From positions 19,056,001 through 19,120,000 of the forward strand of contig OZ038530.1 in NCBI GenBank assembly GCA_964036665.1: a DNA stretch of 64,000 nt. The letters run 5' to 3'. This document shows positions 39,001 to 47,096 of the stretch, in pieces; positions within the stretch are counted from its first letter, which is position 1, and every line of letters begins with the position of its first letter. Position numbers and translations under genes: made by a program. The notes under the pieces are model-generated. The model saw only the letters and a list, made by a program, of their open reading frames with translations. It was not told the DNA's origin and searched no databases. Source of the DNA: Gordius sp. MW1. Taxonomy: Eukaryota > Nematomorpha > Gordioida > Gordea > Gordiidae.

Positions 39001-42000
39001 ACACGATGTTTGTAGTAAAAATGCAGTAAAGCTACTTAAAAAGTTAAGTTTTGGTGTAAAAATGTATGTTTAAATGATTTTAGACAGAGAAGTCTCGTCA
39101 AAATAAACGGGACAAACCGTCTGCTCAAAAAGACAAAAACAAAATTGCCAACAAAGGAGGATCGCGAAGCAAAGAAGTAAACATTTTTCATGATAAATTA
39201 AACCTAGTAATAATTAATGTTATCGATTAAATTAGGAGCAAAATAAATCAGCACCTGGAACAGCTTTCGATATACTGTCTGAGGACGAAAACGATTTCGA
39301 AGATACCTCAAATCTAAACGATCTCGAGCTTGAGGAAAATGCATCGGTTGAGTTTAATGATGAATTTGACGCAGAAAATATGGAGTATGCAACTAAGGAA
39401 TCTGCTCTCAATAAACTCAAAGATGACGGGGTATCAAATTTTAAAATCTTTAAGTTTTTTATTTGTGTATTATTTGATAGTTATAAAATTTGGTACTTTT
39501 TAATTGCCTATGCAACATGGGCTTTAGCTAGTTTTTAAATTACAGGGTGGGGGCAAAGTTTTTTGTTTTAAGGATTATATGGAAATTTTTGACAAATTTC
39601 AATGTAAAAAAACATTTTTATGTGGGCGACAGCTGCCTTCTATTGTACGCCCAGGAAGCAGAAAGTTAGAAGCCAATTTTTTTATCTTTATATTAACTAA
39701 CAACTTATAAGTTCCACGATTGTTGTCGTTTAAAAAATGCGATTTTTATGGCAACTACAATGCAAATTTAGAATATACCGAAGTTTTTGGAATAGTTTTA
39801 TGGCAAATTTCTAAAAAAATCATATTTTTTGAATTTATGCAGGCAAAAACAGTTTCTGGGTTCGGTGAAAATGGGGAAACGATCGAAGAGTTAAATGAGA
39901 TCGACCTTGACCCTACCTTTGATAAGATGGAAATTGATGATTTAGGGGTGAAAGAAGTTAAAATCACATGTCGAGATGATAAAGGAAGGGATCCTAGCAA
40001 GGATAAAAGCGTTGATACGGAGTCTAAACACTACGAAAACCTCAGCATACTCGACTCTAGCCGATTACACTTGGATGAAAATGAGAACATGGTGATATAT
40101 TTATTTTCCCTTTTTTGCCGATTTTAATCTGGTATTTCACAAGGTTTGTCATTGTTTTCATAATATTATTCCTACATTTAGAAATAAGGGCATTCAAATA
40201 TAGCGGCCATCTTGAAATGATCTATTGCTAATATTTTTAATCGTATTTTAGAATTCGATTGTAGATCTCGTTGACGAAGAAGATGGTAGAAAATCTGCGC
40301 TAAAGGTATATAACATTTTTGCTGGGATAATAATTTGAAATTTATTTAGGAAAATGACATGCTGGAACAATATTTGGACATTTATCACGAGGCTTCACAT
40401 CAGGCTCAATACCTCACCGAACAGCTTAGGATAATATTAGAACCAACGACGGCATCTCGCTACAAGTAATTGCCCTTATAAAAACTACGATAAATTTTAG
40501 TTGTTTTTATCGATTTTGAAACAAATATTTACAAATTTTTAAAATTAGGCCCGTCTGCATGTTAAAATTTAATTTTTGCACTGTTTTAGGGGAGATTATA
40601 AGACGGGAAAAAGGCTAAACATGAAGAAGATCATCGATTACATAGCGAGCGATTACAGAAACAACAAGATATGGTTGAGAAAGACGAAGCTGAGTCAAAG
40701 GGACTATAACATTATTATAGCCCTGGACGACTCTATGAGCATGAGTGAAAACATTTCACACACGGTAAATTTTCAATTATAATATTATTAAATTTTATCA
40801 TTCGTCGAGATATATTATTAATATTATTGTTTTTTGGAAATACTTTTTAAATGATTTTTATCATGAAATATAGATGGCGATTCAGTCTTTGGCGGTCATA
40901 AACAAGGCTTTTGCCTTGTTGGAAGCTGGAAACTTAGCGATTTGCAAGTAAAATATTTTAAAATAATATGAAGCAGTCTGTTAATTATAAGTCGTATTTA
41001 TACAAAAATTGCATAGCAATCAATATATAACACCTTATTTCCAAGTGTGAACTTGAATATTCGTGCGACTTTAATCACGACAGCGTTGGTTTTTGTAAAA
41101 ATTAGTGACTATTAAAAAATTAACCTGTTGTCGCATTGCCGTTGACCAATGACCCTTATTTATTCAGATGGAAATTAAATAAGTTTAGCCTAAATTTAGG
41201 GAAAACATTTAATTAAAAAATAATTTGTTTAAAAATATACCTAATTTTTAGCGTTTAATTTTAAAATATAGCAGACATATACCTTTTCTATGCAACAATT
41301 AATTTTCAAAGTAGTTTTTATCTTTGGCATTGTATTGCTAACAAAAAACTAAGCTTTATATCAACTTGTTTGAAATGTTCGCTTCTTGATAACACAATCT
41401 AATAAACATTTATTTATCGAAGCTTTTGAAAAGGCAAATTTATAAAATTAATCTAATGTAGCTTTTCAATTTGCCTCAAAAATTCCTTTATTAGGTTCGG
41501 TAAGGAAGTTAATATGGTGCAAAACTTTCAAAAACACTTGTCCGATCACGAATTAACGCGTTCGCTCTTGGATAACCTAACTTTCCAACAAACTACGACC
41601 GACCTAGCCAATTTACTCGCGTTCACGAACCATTACTTCGCCTCCAACACTAGCAACAAATCTTCCCATTTAATATCCGATACTGAGAATCACGAAAATT
41701 TATTGATCATCATCTCGGACGGGAGGAACGTGTTTGGGTGTGGGAAGGAAAATTTGCAACGGGCCGTTCAACGTACCCTAGCTGCAGGCATTTTCGTGGT
41801 ATTCATCGTATTGGACAACCCCAATACTAAAGTAGGCCTTTAGTAAAAAAAATGTACTATATATAAAGTAAAGTGTATGTATGTATGTAAGGGCTAAATT
41901 GTGAAACTACCGGCCCGATTCGCGCGAAACTTTACCCGTAGGTTCCCAGGGCGGTTAGGGGTAAAATAGCTTTTCAGAATCCTAAAATTCCTTAATTAGT

Positions 42001-43866
42001 TTTAAAAATATCGCACATTTCCCGGCCAGTTTCATTTATAGCATCATATACAATAATGACATTATGTTTTCTCGAATAGATCTTTAAAGGTATAATAAAA
42101 ATGTTAAATTCTGAAACTACCCGATTCGCGCGAAAATTTAGCCGTAGATGCCCAGGGCGGCCAGGGGTAAAATAGCTTTTTCAGATTTCTAAAATACCTT
42201 TTCGTTTTAAAAATATCAGACATTTCCCGACCAGTTTCATTTATATCATCATATACAATAATGACTTCATACATACAAGGCTGAAGTTTTCTCGAATTAG
42301 ATATTTAAAAGTATAATAAAAATATTAAACCGGTAGACCAACAACCCCCCCAGGAAACAATAAATAAAAAATTTTCTCTCCCTTCATTCCCCAACAAACT
42401 CCTTACCTGCAATTAGTTATTTACGTTTACTTTCCATCGATTGTAAAAATAACACTACAATTTAGATAAAACTTCTGCAAAAAATATCCCCACACTTATA
42501 GTCAGTTAGTTGTTTTGCCTCCGTCATTTATATTATTTTATCTTTAATTGCCATTCAAAAAATGTAATTTAAAATATATTTGTTAATTTGATAAGGTATA
42601 AAGTATGAAAATTGTCATTTTATAGGCCATCATTGTCACAACGCTCCATTTCTATTTTAATCATAACCACATGCTCACACACTTATAATATTTTTTAGCA
42701 ATAATGTGTATAGCAAAACAAAGTTTGCCGGGTCAGCTAGTGTTTTTATAAAAATATGATTGGGCATTGCTAGGTTTGGTGATTGGGGAGCATGGGCGTA
42801 GCTAGGGGGAGGCCGGGAGGGGTGGCTGCCCCCTCTAAATTCACAATTTTCTTAACTATATTGAAAATATGGCTAAAATTTCAAAAAATTACATTCTGCC
42901 CCTCCCTAAAACATGCCCCCCTCGAATTCCAAAGCTGGCTACGCCCATGTTGGTGAGCGTTTGTTGATAATTTTAACCTACGGATTCCGGTCTCTCAGCC
43001 TTAAGCTCGGCCACTCGCAATATTTAATTGAATTAAGAGAAAATTTTAATATTCGGCAGGGATTGGCAAATTTATCAAGATTATAGTATTATCCTATAAG
43101 AGATTTTTTGCATACCCTCATGGATATGGGTTATTTATATTAATTCCTTTACATTTGTGTGGCGATAGAGCTTAAAAGTTGACTGGAGATTAGAAAGATA
43201 ATAATGGCAAATTTCATTCTCTGATACAATACTAGTGTTGTAAAAACGGCTGGGTTTTGTTTAGTCAACTTTTAGCTTTGATCGATTAAACATAAACAAA
43301 TCAGAGTTTTCTTAGCCGGCCTCTAGACTTAGTCGAAATTTGAAAAGCAGACCACAATCGACCATTAGTCTTAAAAGAACCAAAGGTAGTCGAAAACAAA
43401 ACTTAGCCGTTTTTACAATATTATACAATACAATATTATCCAAATTAATTTGTATAACGCTTTACATTAATTATAACATTTTTTAAATAATTAGGTCTTG
43501 AATTTTACTTGCTAAAATGGTCCTTTAAGCACCATATAGGTGTGTTCAACTCGAATGAGCAATAAATGTTATTAAAAATGAAATTAGTTTAAGTTTAAAA
43601 ATGTCCAAAAACGACATAGAAATAGGTCACTAAATGGAATATTTTTAAAAGGTTAGTAATAATACTTGTATGATAAATTATAGGATTCGATATACGATAT
43701 TCGAGTTCCGATATTTACAAAAGATTTGGTTGCACCGATCATCAAAAACTACCTCGACTTTTTCCCATTTCCATTCTACCTGGTAATTAAGGATGTGTCG
43801 GCATTGACTACAGTATTCCCAGAAGCTTTGAAACAATGGTTCGAAATCGTTGCGTCGCGTCAATAA
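1..43866 (+). CDS. MDN1: Midasin (MDN1/Rea1), C-terminal ~3,606 residues; 5' end outside window
   Basis: Midasin is the giant nuclear dynein-like AAA ATPase that pulls assembly factors off pre-60S ribosomes. The window enters at a Walker A motif and runs through two AAA modules, a long linker, an acidic stretch and a VWA domain to a TAA at 43864-43866. I joined 56 exons (listed in the segment entries) with GT-AG borders; reading frame and phase are continuous throughout. The coding sum is about 10.8 kb. Complete midasins are about 4,900-5,600 residues, so roughly the first third lies upstream. Introns run from 44 bp to 7,157 bp (12302-19458), and the long ones are filled with transposons described separately. 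Family and order of domains are certain. Individual borders are least sure for the exons near 10297-10395 and 27413-27523, and a tiny extra exon near 33181 was considered and left out. Confidence 0.95.
1802..1989. mobile_element. Family A hAT-like MITE, 188 bp, in midasin intron
   Basis: It starts TAGTGTTGTGAAAGG and ends with the inverted copy CTTTTTACAACATTA. The flanks carry the perfect 8-bp duplication GAGCTTAC (1794-1801 and 1990-1997). It has no coding capacity. Confidence 0.85.
2651..2943. mobile_element. Family C MITE, diverged copy
   Basis: The left end resembles ATACTAGATAGATTGCTCG and the right end GAGCAGTCTAT, matching the inverted ends of the complete copy at 10548-11006. The interior shares AAATTCAAAATGGCGGAT with the copy at 26944-27343. 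No clean target duplication remains. It ends 27 bp before a midasin exon. Confidence 0.65.
3337..3515. repeat. Dispersed repeat with GCTATGCAATTTATGGGC, two copies
   Basis: The motif GCTATGCAATTTATGGGCTC occurs at about 3341 and again at about 3493 in direct order. The first is followed by a TCCGTCCTGTCC run. The same unit appears reversed at 58141-58285, and its end also at about 44450, 45700, 46355 and 57240. The GGACGGACGG tract next to a fixed tail resembles 3' ends of SINE or LINE families, but no reverse transcriptase or pol III box was found. Confidence 0.5.
4283..8320 (+). other. MDN1: Midasin segment: last AAA module (AAA6 by position)
   Basis: Exons 4283-4411, 5167-5317, 5784-5894, 6102-6255, 6790-6906, 7653-7752, 7896-8022 and 8166-8320. 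Walker A is VGKSGSGKSSL in the first exon. The region equivalent to Walker B is WLLVENANLCSP across 6102-6255 and 6790-6906, followed by TMNPANGDISRAMNNRG, a block highly conserved in the last midasin module. The expected LDNAN is VENAN here, so the acidic residue is Glu rather than Asp. For exon 8166-8320 the acceptor at 8164-8165 was chosen because the ORF upstream of it runs into an in-frame stop in the required phase. Confidence 0.88.
4897..5066. mobile_element. Family B MITE (TATGGGCGTAGCC ... GGCTACGCCCATG)
   Basis: Inverted ends with the perfect 8-bp duplication AATTTATT on both sides (4889-4896, 5067-5074). The interior has G-runs and C-runs facing each other, so it can fold as a hairpin. 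It lies in the midasin intron between exons 7 and 8. Confidence 0.85.
8321..9074. other. Midasin intron, no element recognised
   Basis: AT-rich intron sequence. I saw no repeat, RNA gene or second coding frame in it. Confidence 0.6.
10060..10210. repeat. Imperfect direct duplication in midasin intron
   Basis: A segment containing TAATGGAATAATAAT followed by TTATAAAGCG occurs twice about 90 bp apart. This is a simple local duplication within an AT-rich intron. Confidence 0.5.
10548..11006. mobile_element. Family C MITE, complete reference copy, 459 bp
   Basis: It starts CATAGACTAGATAGACTGC and ends with the inverse GCAGTCTATCTAGTCTATG. It is flanked by the perfect 8-bp duplication ATTGTATC (10540-10547, 11007-11014). 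The open frame inside (10785-11000) looks like AT-rich noise and gives no recognised protein. Confidence 0.88.
12893..13112. mobile_element. Short hairpin element with CGCGAGAGTATTCGTGGGG ends
   Basis: The left end CGCGAGAGTATTCGTGGGG is mirrored at the right end with one mismatch in 21 bases, around an AT-rich centre of about 170 bp. No clear target duplication was found. It lies only about 45 bp left of the giant foldback element. Confidence 0.65.
13627..15040. repeat. Left-arm minisatellite, ~21 units of ~68 bp
   Basis: Each unit runs TTTTTTACCCTCTTTCTGAT, then a G-rich half (runs of 5-9 G broken by AGA and CAT), then GTGTTTTG and a run of 6-14 C. The outermost unit carries a distinctive variant (GATGAACGGCGGGCAGG) that also occurs in the outermost unit of the right arm. 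Apparent open frames here are repeat artefacts. Confidence 0.92.
15476..15941 (+). CDS. Possible two-exon small gene in the foldback loop, product unknown
   Basis: Not recognised. An ATG at 15476 opens 31 codons ending at 15568 before GTATGT; after a pyrimidine-containing acceptor (TACTCAG at 15731-15737) the same frame continues from 15738 to 15941 before GTAAAA. The joined frame would be about 99 residues with a hydrophobic N-terminal stretch (LFITSFYIHFFF). A pyrimidine-rich stretch (CTCTCTCTTCCTTCTCTCG) lies about 80 bp upstream. Beyond 15941 the frame continues to 16037 if unspliced. It could be a captured host fragment carried as cargo, or chance. Base composition is like the surrounding AT-rich DNA, which weakens the case. 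Confidence 0.25.
16040..16322. repeat. Tandem ~118-bp repeat, about 2.3 units, in the foldback loop
   Basis: GTGACCGCAAATCTTC recurs at about 16045, 16161 and 16297, each followed by AAAAATAT and later TTGATTA then GACATTTGTCA. The array abuts the inner end of the right arm. Confidence 0.75.
16340..17400. repeat. Right-arm minisatellite, ~16 units, inverse of left arm
   Basis: Reverse complement of the left-arm array: GAGAAAGAGGGTAAAAAAT alternating with G-runs and C-runs. Unit variants follow the same order as the left arm counted from the outside. The left arm has about five more units at its inner end. Confidence 0.92.
17885..18329. mobile_element. Family C MITE abutting the foldback element
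   Basis: Starts CATAGACTAGATAGACTG directly after the right target duplication of the giant element and ends GCAGTCTATCTAGTCTATG. It is very similar to the copy at 10548-11006. Its right flank (AAGAATAT) does not match its left flank, so its own duplication is lost. Confidence 0.82.
19014..19394. mobile_element. Two partial family A MITEs in tandem
   Basis: One copy starts TAGTGTTGTAAAATCTGC at 19014. A second start, CCTGTTGTAAAACGGCTGG, follows at about 19199, and the pair ends AGCCGTTTTTACAATCCTG. No shared flanking duplication was found. It ends about 65 bp before a midasin exon. Confidence 0.7.
22323..22484. mobile_element. Family A MITE, 162 bp
   Basis: Ends AAGTGTTGTAAAAACGGC and its inverse GCCGTTTTTGCAACACTA. 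The 8-bp flanks GTGTCGGG and GTGTGGGG differ by one base. It lies in a midasin intron. Confidence 0.82.
23561..23725. mobile_element. Family B MITE
   Basis: Starts CATGGGAGTAGCCAGG, ends CTATGCGCATG, and has the perfect 8-bp duplication TATTTAAC (23553-23560, 23726-23733). It starts 53 bp after a midasin exon. Confidence 0.82.
24488..24705. repeat. Tandem duplication of ~115 bp in midasin intron
   Basis: TTTACATTAATAGAGGTATG and the following 45 bases, through GATACATGCTAAAA, occur at about 24500 and again at about 24617 almost unchanged. Confidence 0.75.
25198..25347. mobile_element. Family B MITE, right end decayed
   Basis: Left end CATGGGCCTAGCTAGG, right end only CTGGCTACG, with the same G-run and C-run core as other family B copies. 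It begins 21 bp after a midasin exon donor. Confidence 0.65.
25551..25620. mobile_element. Family A fragment, left end only
   Basis: TAGTGGTGTAAAAATGGCTG followed by GGGTTTTGTTTGGTCGACC. The matching right end is absent. Confidence 0.6.
26944..27343. mobile_element. Family C MITE, 400 bp
   Basis: Left end GCATAGACTAGATAGACCG, right end GAGCAGTCTTT. Flanks GCATGTAA and GCATGTAG differ by one base. It lies between midasin exons ending 26869 and starting 27413. Confidence 0.75.
31008..31603 (-). mobile_element. Nested non-autonomous hAT element with BED finger, 596 bp
   Basis: Perfect 18-bp inverted ends TAGAGATGCACCGATACC with the perfect 8-bp duplication ATTAGAAC (31000-31007, 31604-31611). 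It contains repeated CCGATACC motifs near both ends, typical subterminal transposase sites. It is inserted into the hAT transposase gene, so it is younger than that copy. Confidence 0.95.
31059..31292 (-). CDS. BED-type zinc finger ORF inside the nested element
   Basis: 77 codons with WSYF near the start, CELC, then NLRKHLKTRH: the aromatic pair plus C2H2 spacing of a BED finger. This is the N-terminal DNA-binding domain of a hAT transposase; the catalytic part has been deleted. As it stands it could encode only a DNA-binding stub. Whether it is transcribed is unknown. Confidence 0.75.
   Translation of the reverse strand: MDSLDTLWSYFVVSAEEKIVICELCKAKISRGGKDKHSFNTSNLRKHLKTRHPVEFRSINIFFIISIGMVSVSAKKS
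33534..33693. mobile_element. Family A MITE, 160 bp, diverged tips
   Basis: Core GGGCTGGGTTTTGTTTGGTC and its inverse, with the perfect 8-bp duplication GTTGGACA (33526-33533, 33694-33701). It starts 56 bp after a midasin exon. Confidence 0.85.
36335..36489. mobile_element. Family B MITE with 18-G run
   Basis: CATGGGCGTAGCCAGGGGGG ... CTGGCTACGCCCATG, with flanks CACAACAT and CATAACAT differing by one base. It contains an uninterrupted G tract at about 36359-36376. Confidence 0.85.
37271..37424. mobile_element. Family B MITE
   Basis: CATGGGCGTAGCCGGGGGCG ... GCTGGCTACGCCTATG with the perfect 8-bp duplication TTTGTTAT (37263-37270, 37425-37432). Confidence 0.87.
41853..42740 (+). mobile_element. 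Helitron-like non-autonomous element
   Basis: The left end reads TGTACTATATATAAAG, then a TGTATG microsatellite and GAAACTACCGGCCCGATTCG. The right end reads TTTGCCGGGTCAGCTAG followed by T, fitting the 3' CTAG/T junction of Helitrons. About 200 bp at the left is duplicated (41898 and about 42105). No Rep or helicase is encoded. The 5' terminal TC is not clear, so the start is approximate. Confidence 0.5.
42791..42949. mobile_element. Family B MITE
   Basis: CATGGGCGTAGCTAGGGGG ... GCTGGCTACGCCCATG with flanks TTGGGGAG and TTGGTGAG (one mismatch). Confidence 0.85.
43233..43423. mobile_element. Family A MITE, 191 bp
   Basis: TAGTGTTGTAAAAACGGCTG ... AGCCGTTTTTACAATATTA with the perfect 8-bp duplication TACAATAC (43225-43232, 43424-43431). 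It lies in the last midasin intron. Confidence 0.88.
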
Positions 43867-43936
43867 TAAATTGATTTGTTTATACGTTTATAATTGCTCA
43901 TCCAATTTTTATTGTTGATTTAAATCATTGTTATAG

Positions 43937-43942
43937 AATAAA
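43937..43942 (+). promoter_or_regulatory. Candidate poly(A) signal of midasin
   Basis: AATAAA lies 71 bp after the stop codon. Another AATAAA overlaps the stop itself (43865-43870) but is too close to serve well. Assigned by position only. Confidence 0.4.
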
Positions 43943-44774
43943 ATTATATCTCTTGAACTTTATATTACAAAATTTTTAAATTTATAAAGGTATGATTTTA
44001 TATTTATAGGTAATCTTAAGGATATTCATGAGAATCAGGGGTGTCTTGGATTAATTTTGACTAATTTTTTTTAAATTCATTAAATTTATTATTAAAGAAA
44101 TTTTCATGCAACAAAAGGTTATTTACTAAATGTGATTTGCACAATAAAACATGCTTATAATTTATTCGTGCAGCTTTAATTATCATCTTATTAATTTATT
44201 ATTATGAATATTAAGCTCTTAGGCATTTTTCATTTATTAATAATTAGCTTAAGAGTGCTTATAAGTATTAAAAATGTGAAATTTGGTGAATACTGAACTA
44301 AGTGGTTTTAGCCTCAAGTTCCAAAATATGCGATTTGTTGGCAATAAAGGAAAAAACTCGGGCTTTCGGCCCTCGTGGGAAGGGGGAGGGGAGAAGGGAA
44401 GGGGGGACGACTCATCTTTACTTCGTATAAATGTATTATATTTGCTATGCAATTTATGGGCGAGAAAGGTAGGAAGGGGCGAGAATGCCTATAGGGGGGT
44501 AATAAATGCCTAATGATTAATTAATTATTTATACAAATTTTCCATTTATAGGCAAAATGTATTATAGGCAAAATGTAATATAGGCAAGGGTTAGGGTTAG
44601 ATTTAGTGTTAGCATCTAGTTGCGTATTACATTAGTTTTTACGGCCTTTAGTGATTATGGGTCTAACAAACATTATATTATAAAAATAAAACATCACAAT
44701 GTTAAGAATTTGCAGAATTGTTGGGAGAAATTTTTGTTGAATTTGAACAATTTTTAATTAAAAAAATCAAAAAT

Positions 44775-45560
44775 TTGGCGAATGGTCATTTTTTCTCCAT
44801 TGGTCAGTACCAACAGATACTCTATAAGTCAATGATAGCCAAAAAAACGGAAAAAAAAAATTTGATGCTCACTTTGGCCAATGGTCATTTTTTTCCATTG
44901 GTCAGCAGCCAGCACACGGTAAAAATGGATATAAATTCATAAGAGTAAAAAAACGAAAAAAAAATTTTCGAATCACATTTTGGCCAATGGTCATTTTTTT
45001 CCATTGGTCAGCAGCCAGGACACGGTAAAAGTGGATATAAATTCATAATAGTAAAAAAACGAAAAAAAAATTTTTGAATCACATTTTGGCCAATGGTCAT
45101 TTTATTCCATTGGTCAGCAGCCAGCGGACGGCCAAAAAGTCATAATAGCAATGGTAGGAACAGGAACAATCATAATAGTCAAAAAAAACGAAAAAATAAA
45201 CTCGGATTCACATTTTGGCCAATGGTCATTTTTTTCATTGGTCAGCAGCCAGCGGACGGCCAAAAAGCCTTATTATCAATGATGGTAACAAGAACAATCA
45301 TAAGAGTCAAAAAAAACGAAAAAATAAACTCGGATTCACATTTTGGCCAATGGTCATTTTTTTCATTGGTCAGCAGCAAGCGGACGGCCAAAAAGTCTTA
45401 TTATCAATGATAGTAACAAGAACAATCATAAGAGTCAAAAAAAAAGAAAAAAATAATTCCGATTCCCATTTTGGCCAATGGTCATTTTTTCCATCGGTCA
45501 GTAGCCAGCGGACGGCTAAAAAGTTATAATAGCATTGGTAGTAACAGGAACAATCATAAT
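44775..45560. repeat. Tandem array with CCAATGG...CCATTGG hairpins, seven units of 104-132 bp
   Basis: The core GGCCAATGGTCATTTTTTTC then CATTGGTCAGCAGCCAG recurs at about 44780, 44877, 44982, 45088, 45220, 45346 and 45474. Each core has a 7-bp perfect inverted repeat, CCAATGG/CCATTGG, that presents a CCAAT box on each strand. The linker carries CGGACGGCCAAAAAG and AATCATAA. It lies between the convergent midasin and RpS4 genes. Frames read through it are artefacts. Confidence 0.88.
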
Positions 45561-45570
45561 AGTCAAAAAA

Positions 45571-45640
45571 AACCCGGGTTTCGAACCCAAAAACTGGTTA
45601 AATTAACCGGGATTTGAACCTAAAAACTAGTTAAATTAAT
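45571..45640 (-). repeat. Two tandem tRNA T-arm-like motifs
   Basis: On the minus strand GGTTCAAATCC and GGGTTCGAAACCC, both close to the pol III B-box consensus, occur about 33 bp apart within a duplicated unit containing AACTAGTTTTTAGG. No A box or complete cloverleaf was found. Confidence 0.4.
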
Positions 45641-45839
45641 AATAGCAATATCTACTATACTGTTAAAAAAAGCGTGACAAGACATTCGGAAAATGGAAAG
45701 TGAGCCCATAAATTGCATAGCAATTAAAACTTTTGTAGGAGCACAGGGACCCACATCAGTAGAGGCATAGGCCCTTGTAGTGGAGGGCATAGGGTAATTA
45801 TCAATGTTAACTTATTCAAAAACGAACAAAAAATTTCGA

Positions 45840-46300
45840 TTTATTTGGCCAATGGTAATTTTTTTAAATGGTCAGTAGCCTGCGGACGGTCAAAAAGTCA
45901 TATTATCAATGGTATTAACAAGAACAAAATATTAATTTAATTAACAGGGACCCATATCAGTAGAGGCATAGGGTAATTATCAATGTTAACCTATTCAAAA
46001 CGAACAAAAAATTTCGATTTATTTGGCCAATGGTAATTTTTTTAAATGGTCAGTAGCCTGCGGACGGTCAAAAAGTCATATTATCAATGGTATTAACAAG
46101 AACAAAATATTAATTTAATTAACAGGGACCCATATCAGTAGAGGCATAGGGTAATTATCAATGTTAACCTATTCAAAACGAACAAAAAATTTCGATTTAT
46201 TTGGCCAATGGTAATTTTTTTCAATGGTCAGTAGCATGCGGACGGTCAAAAAGTCATATTATCAATGGTATTAACAAAAACAATATATTAATTTAATTTA
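45840..46300. repeat. Second tandem array, three units of ~177 bp, related core
   Basis: TTTGGCCAATGGTAATTTTT then TCAGTAGCCTGCGGACGG at about 45846, 46021 and 46199, separated by AACAGGGACCCATATCAGTA and GGTAATTATCAATG. The core is a diverged version of the hairpin unit in 44775-45560. The block ends with GGACGGACGACGGACAACC and the GCATAGCA tail at about 46330-46375. Confidence 0.85.
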
Positions 46301-46375
46301 AAAAAGGCTGGCGCCAATAACTTGGTGGACGGACGACGGACAACCAAAAACGAGCCCATAAATTGCATAGCATTT

Positions 46376-47065
46376 AAAATGAAAATTATTTAGTTTTTTT
46401 TGTAAATTTGGTATTTTACAAAAGCACCTCACAATTTGGTTGGCTGAAAATAAATGAGGTTTTAAGTAGGGCTAGCATTAGATATGTAATTTTAGTATAC
46501 TTAAAGGCTCTACACCACATTATAATTTTTATATTAAATATAGTAAACCAATACTTGTAATAGAAAAGCAATTATAACATGCCTTAACCATAAATGTCAG
46601 ATGTTTTTATCATATATTCAGACAACTTATGATGCAAATAAACATTAAAGATCCAAAAAGTGTTAGTACAAATGTCATCAAATAAAAGTGGAAACATAAA
46701 AACAATAAAGCCTCTTAAATAAATATCTTGATTAAATAAAAAGATGTGGTCAATATTAATATAATAAATATTTCATAACATTACTCATTAAAATGTCAAT
46801 AAGCCTAAAACCCTTTTAGTCAGTTTAAGAAATGGTACACAAATATATAAGTATTGCCCAAATTACAAAGTTGGGAAAGATATTAAATAAGAAAAATTGG
46901 TTTTACACATAGCCTGCTATGTAATTGGAAAACTTATTATCAGATTTAAAGTGCTCTATTATAACAGAGGCAAGGAAGTTAAAATAAGTTTTGCCCTCAA
47001 CTTATAGAATATTTTAACAATTAATCATAAAAACTGTATAAGCACAACAAAATAAAATTTTCTAT
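46376..47065. other. Spacer downstream of RpS4, nothing recognised
   Basis: AT-rich, with no inverted repeat, RNA gene or coding frame that I could see. Confidence 0.6.
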
Positions 47066-47071
47066 TTTATT
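47066..47071 (-). promoter_or_regulatory. Poly(A) signal of RpS4
   Basis: AATAAA on the minus strand, 25 nt beyond the RpS4 stop. This is consistent with the very short 3' UTR common in ribosomal protein genes. Confidence 0.55.
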
Positions 47072-47096
47072 AAGAATAAAATATTAGTTTAATAAA

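Larger units (their letters stand above)
35163..40465 (+). other. MDN1: Midasin segment: acidic D/E-rich arm, ~700 residues
   Basis: Exons 35163-35324, 35756-35909, 36215-36259, 36820-37157, 37616-37729, 38053-38649, 39084-39176, 39236-39430, 39843-40091, 40252-40305 and 40350-40465. The first exon carries the signature GEGQGIKNVSDQIE that opens the acidic arm in midasins. The rest is rich in Asp, Glu, Asn, Gln and Ser, with one short basic patch at 39084-39176. The arm is a flexible tether that lets the VWA domain swing back to the AAA ring. Antisense open frames here (for example 38049-38300 and 38397-38711) are shadows of this composition. Confidence 0.9.
40590..43866 (+). other. MDN1: Midasin segment: C-terminal VWA/MIDAS domain
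   Basis: Exons 40590-40764, 40874-40947, 41495-41831 and 43684-43866. The metal site motif DxSxS is intact as DDSMSMSE, and IIISDGRN matches the conserved SDGR loop. The domain binds substrates such as Rsa4 and Ytm1 homologues (known for the family). The final exon, ending in FPEALKQWFEIV before the stop, matches the usual C-terminus. The intron 41832-43683 holds a Helitron-like element and one copy each of families B and A. Confidence 0.93.

Noticed and set aside
41853-42740. RTE-type LINE fragment
   Set aside because: No reverse transcriptase or poly-A/short tandem 3' tail; the CTAG/T end fits a Helitron better, though not conclusively.
45093-45529. Two frames of about 105 residues with repeated FWPMVIFFIGQQ
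   Set aside because: They are translations of the tandem hairpin array, not of a gene.
44775-46300. CRISPR-like array
   Set aside because: The repeats are long (104-177 bp), spacers are not unique, no cas genes exist and the host is a eukaryote.
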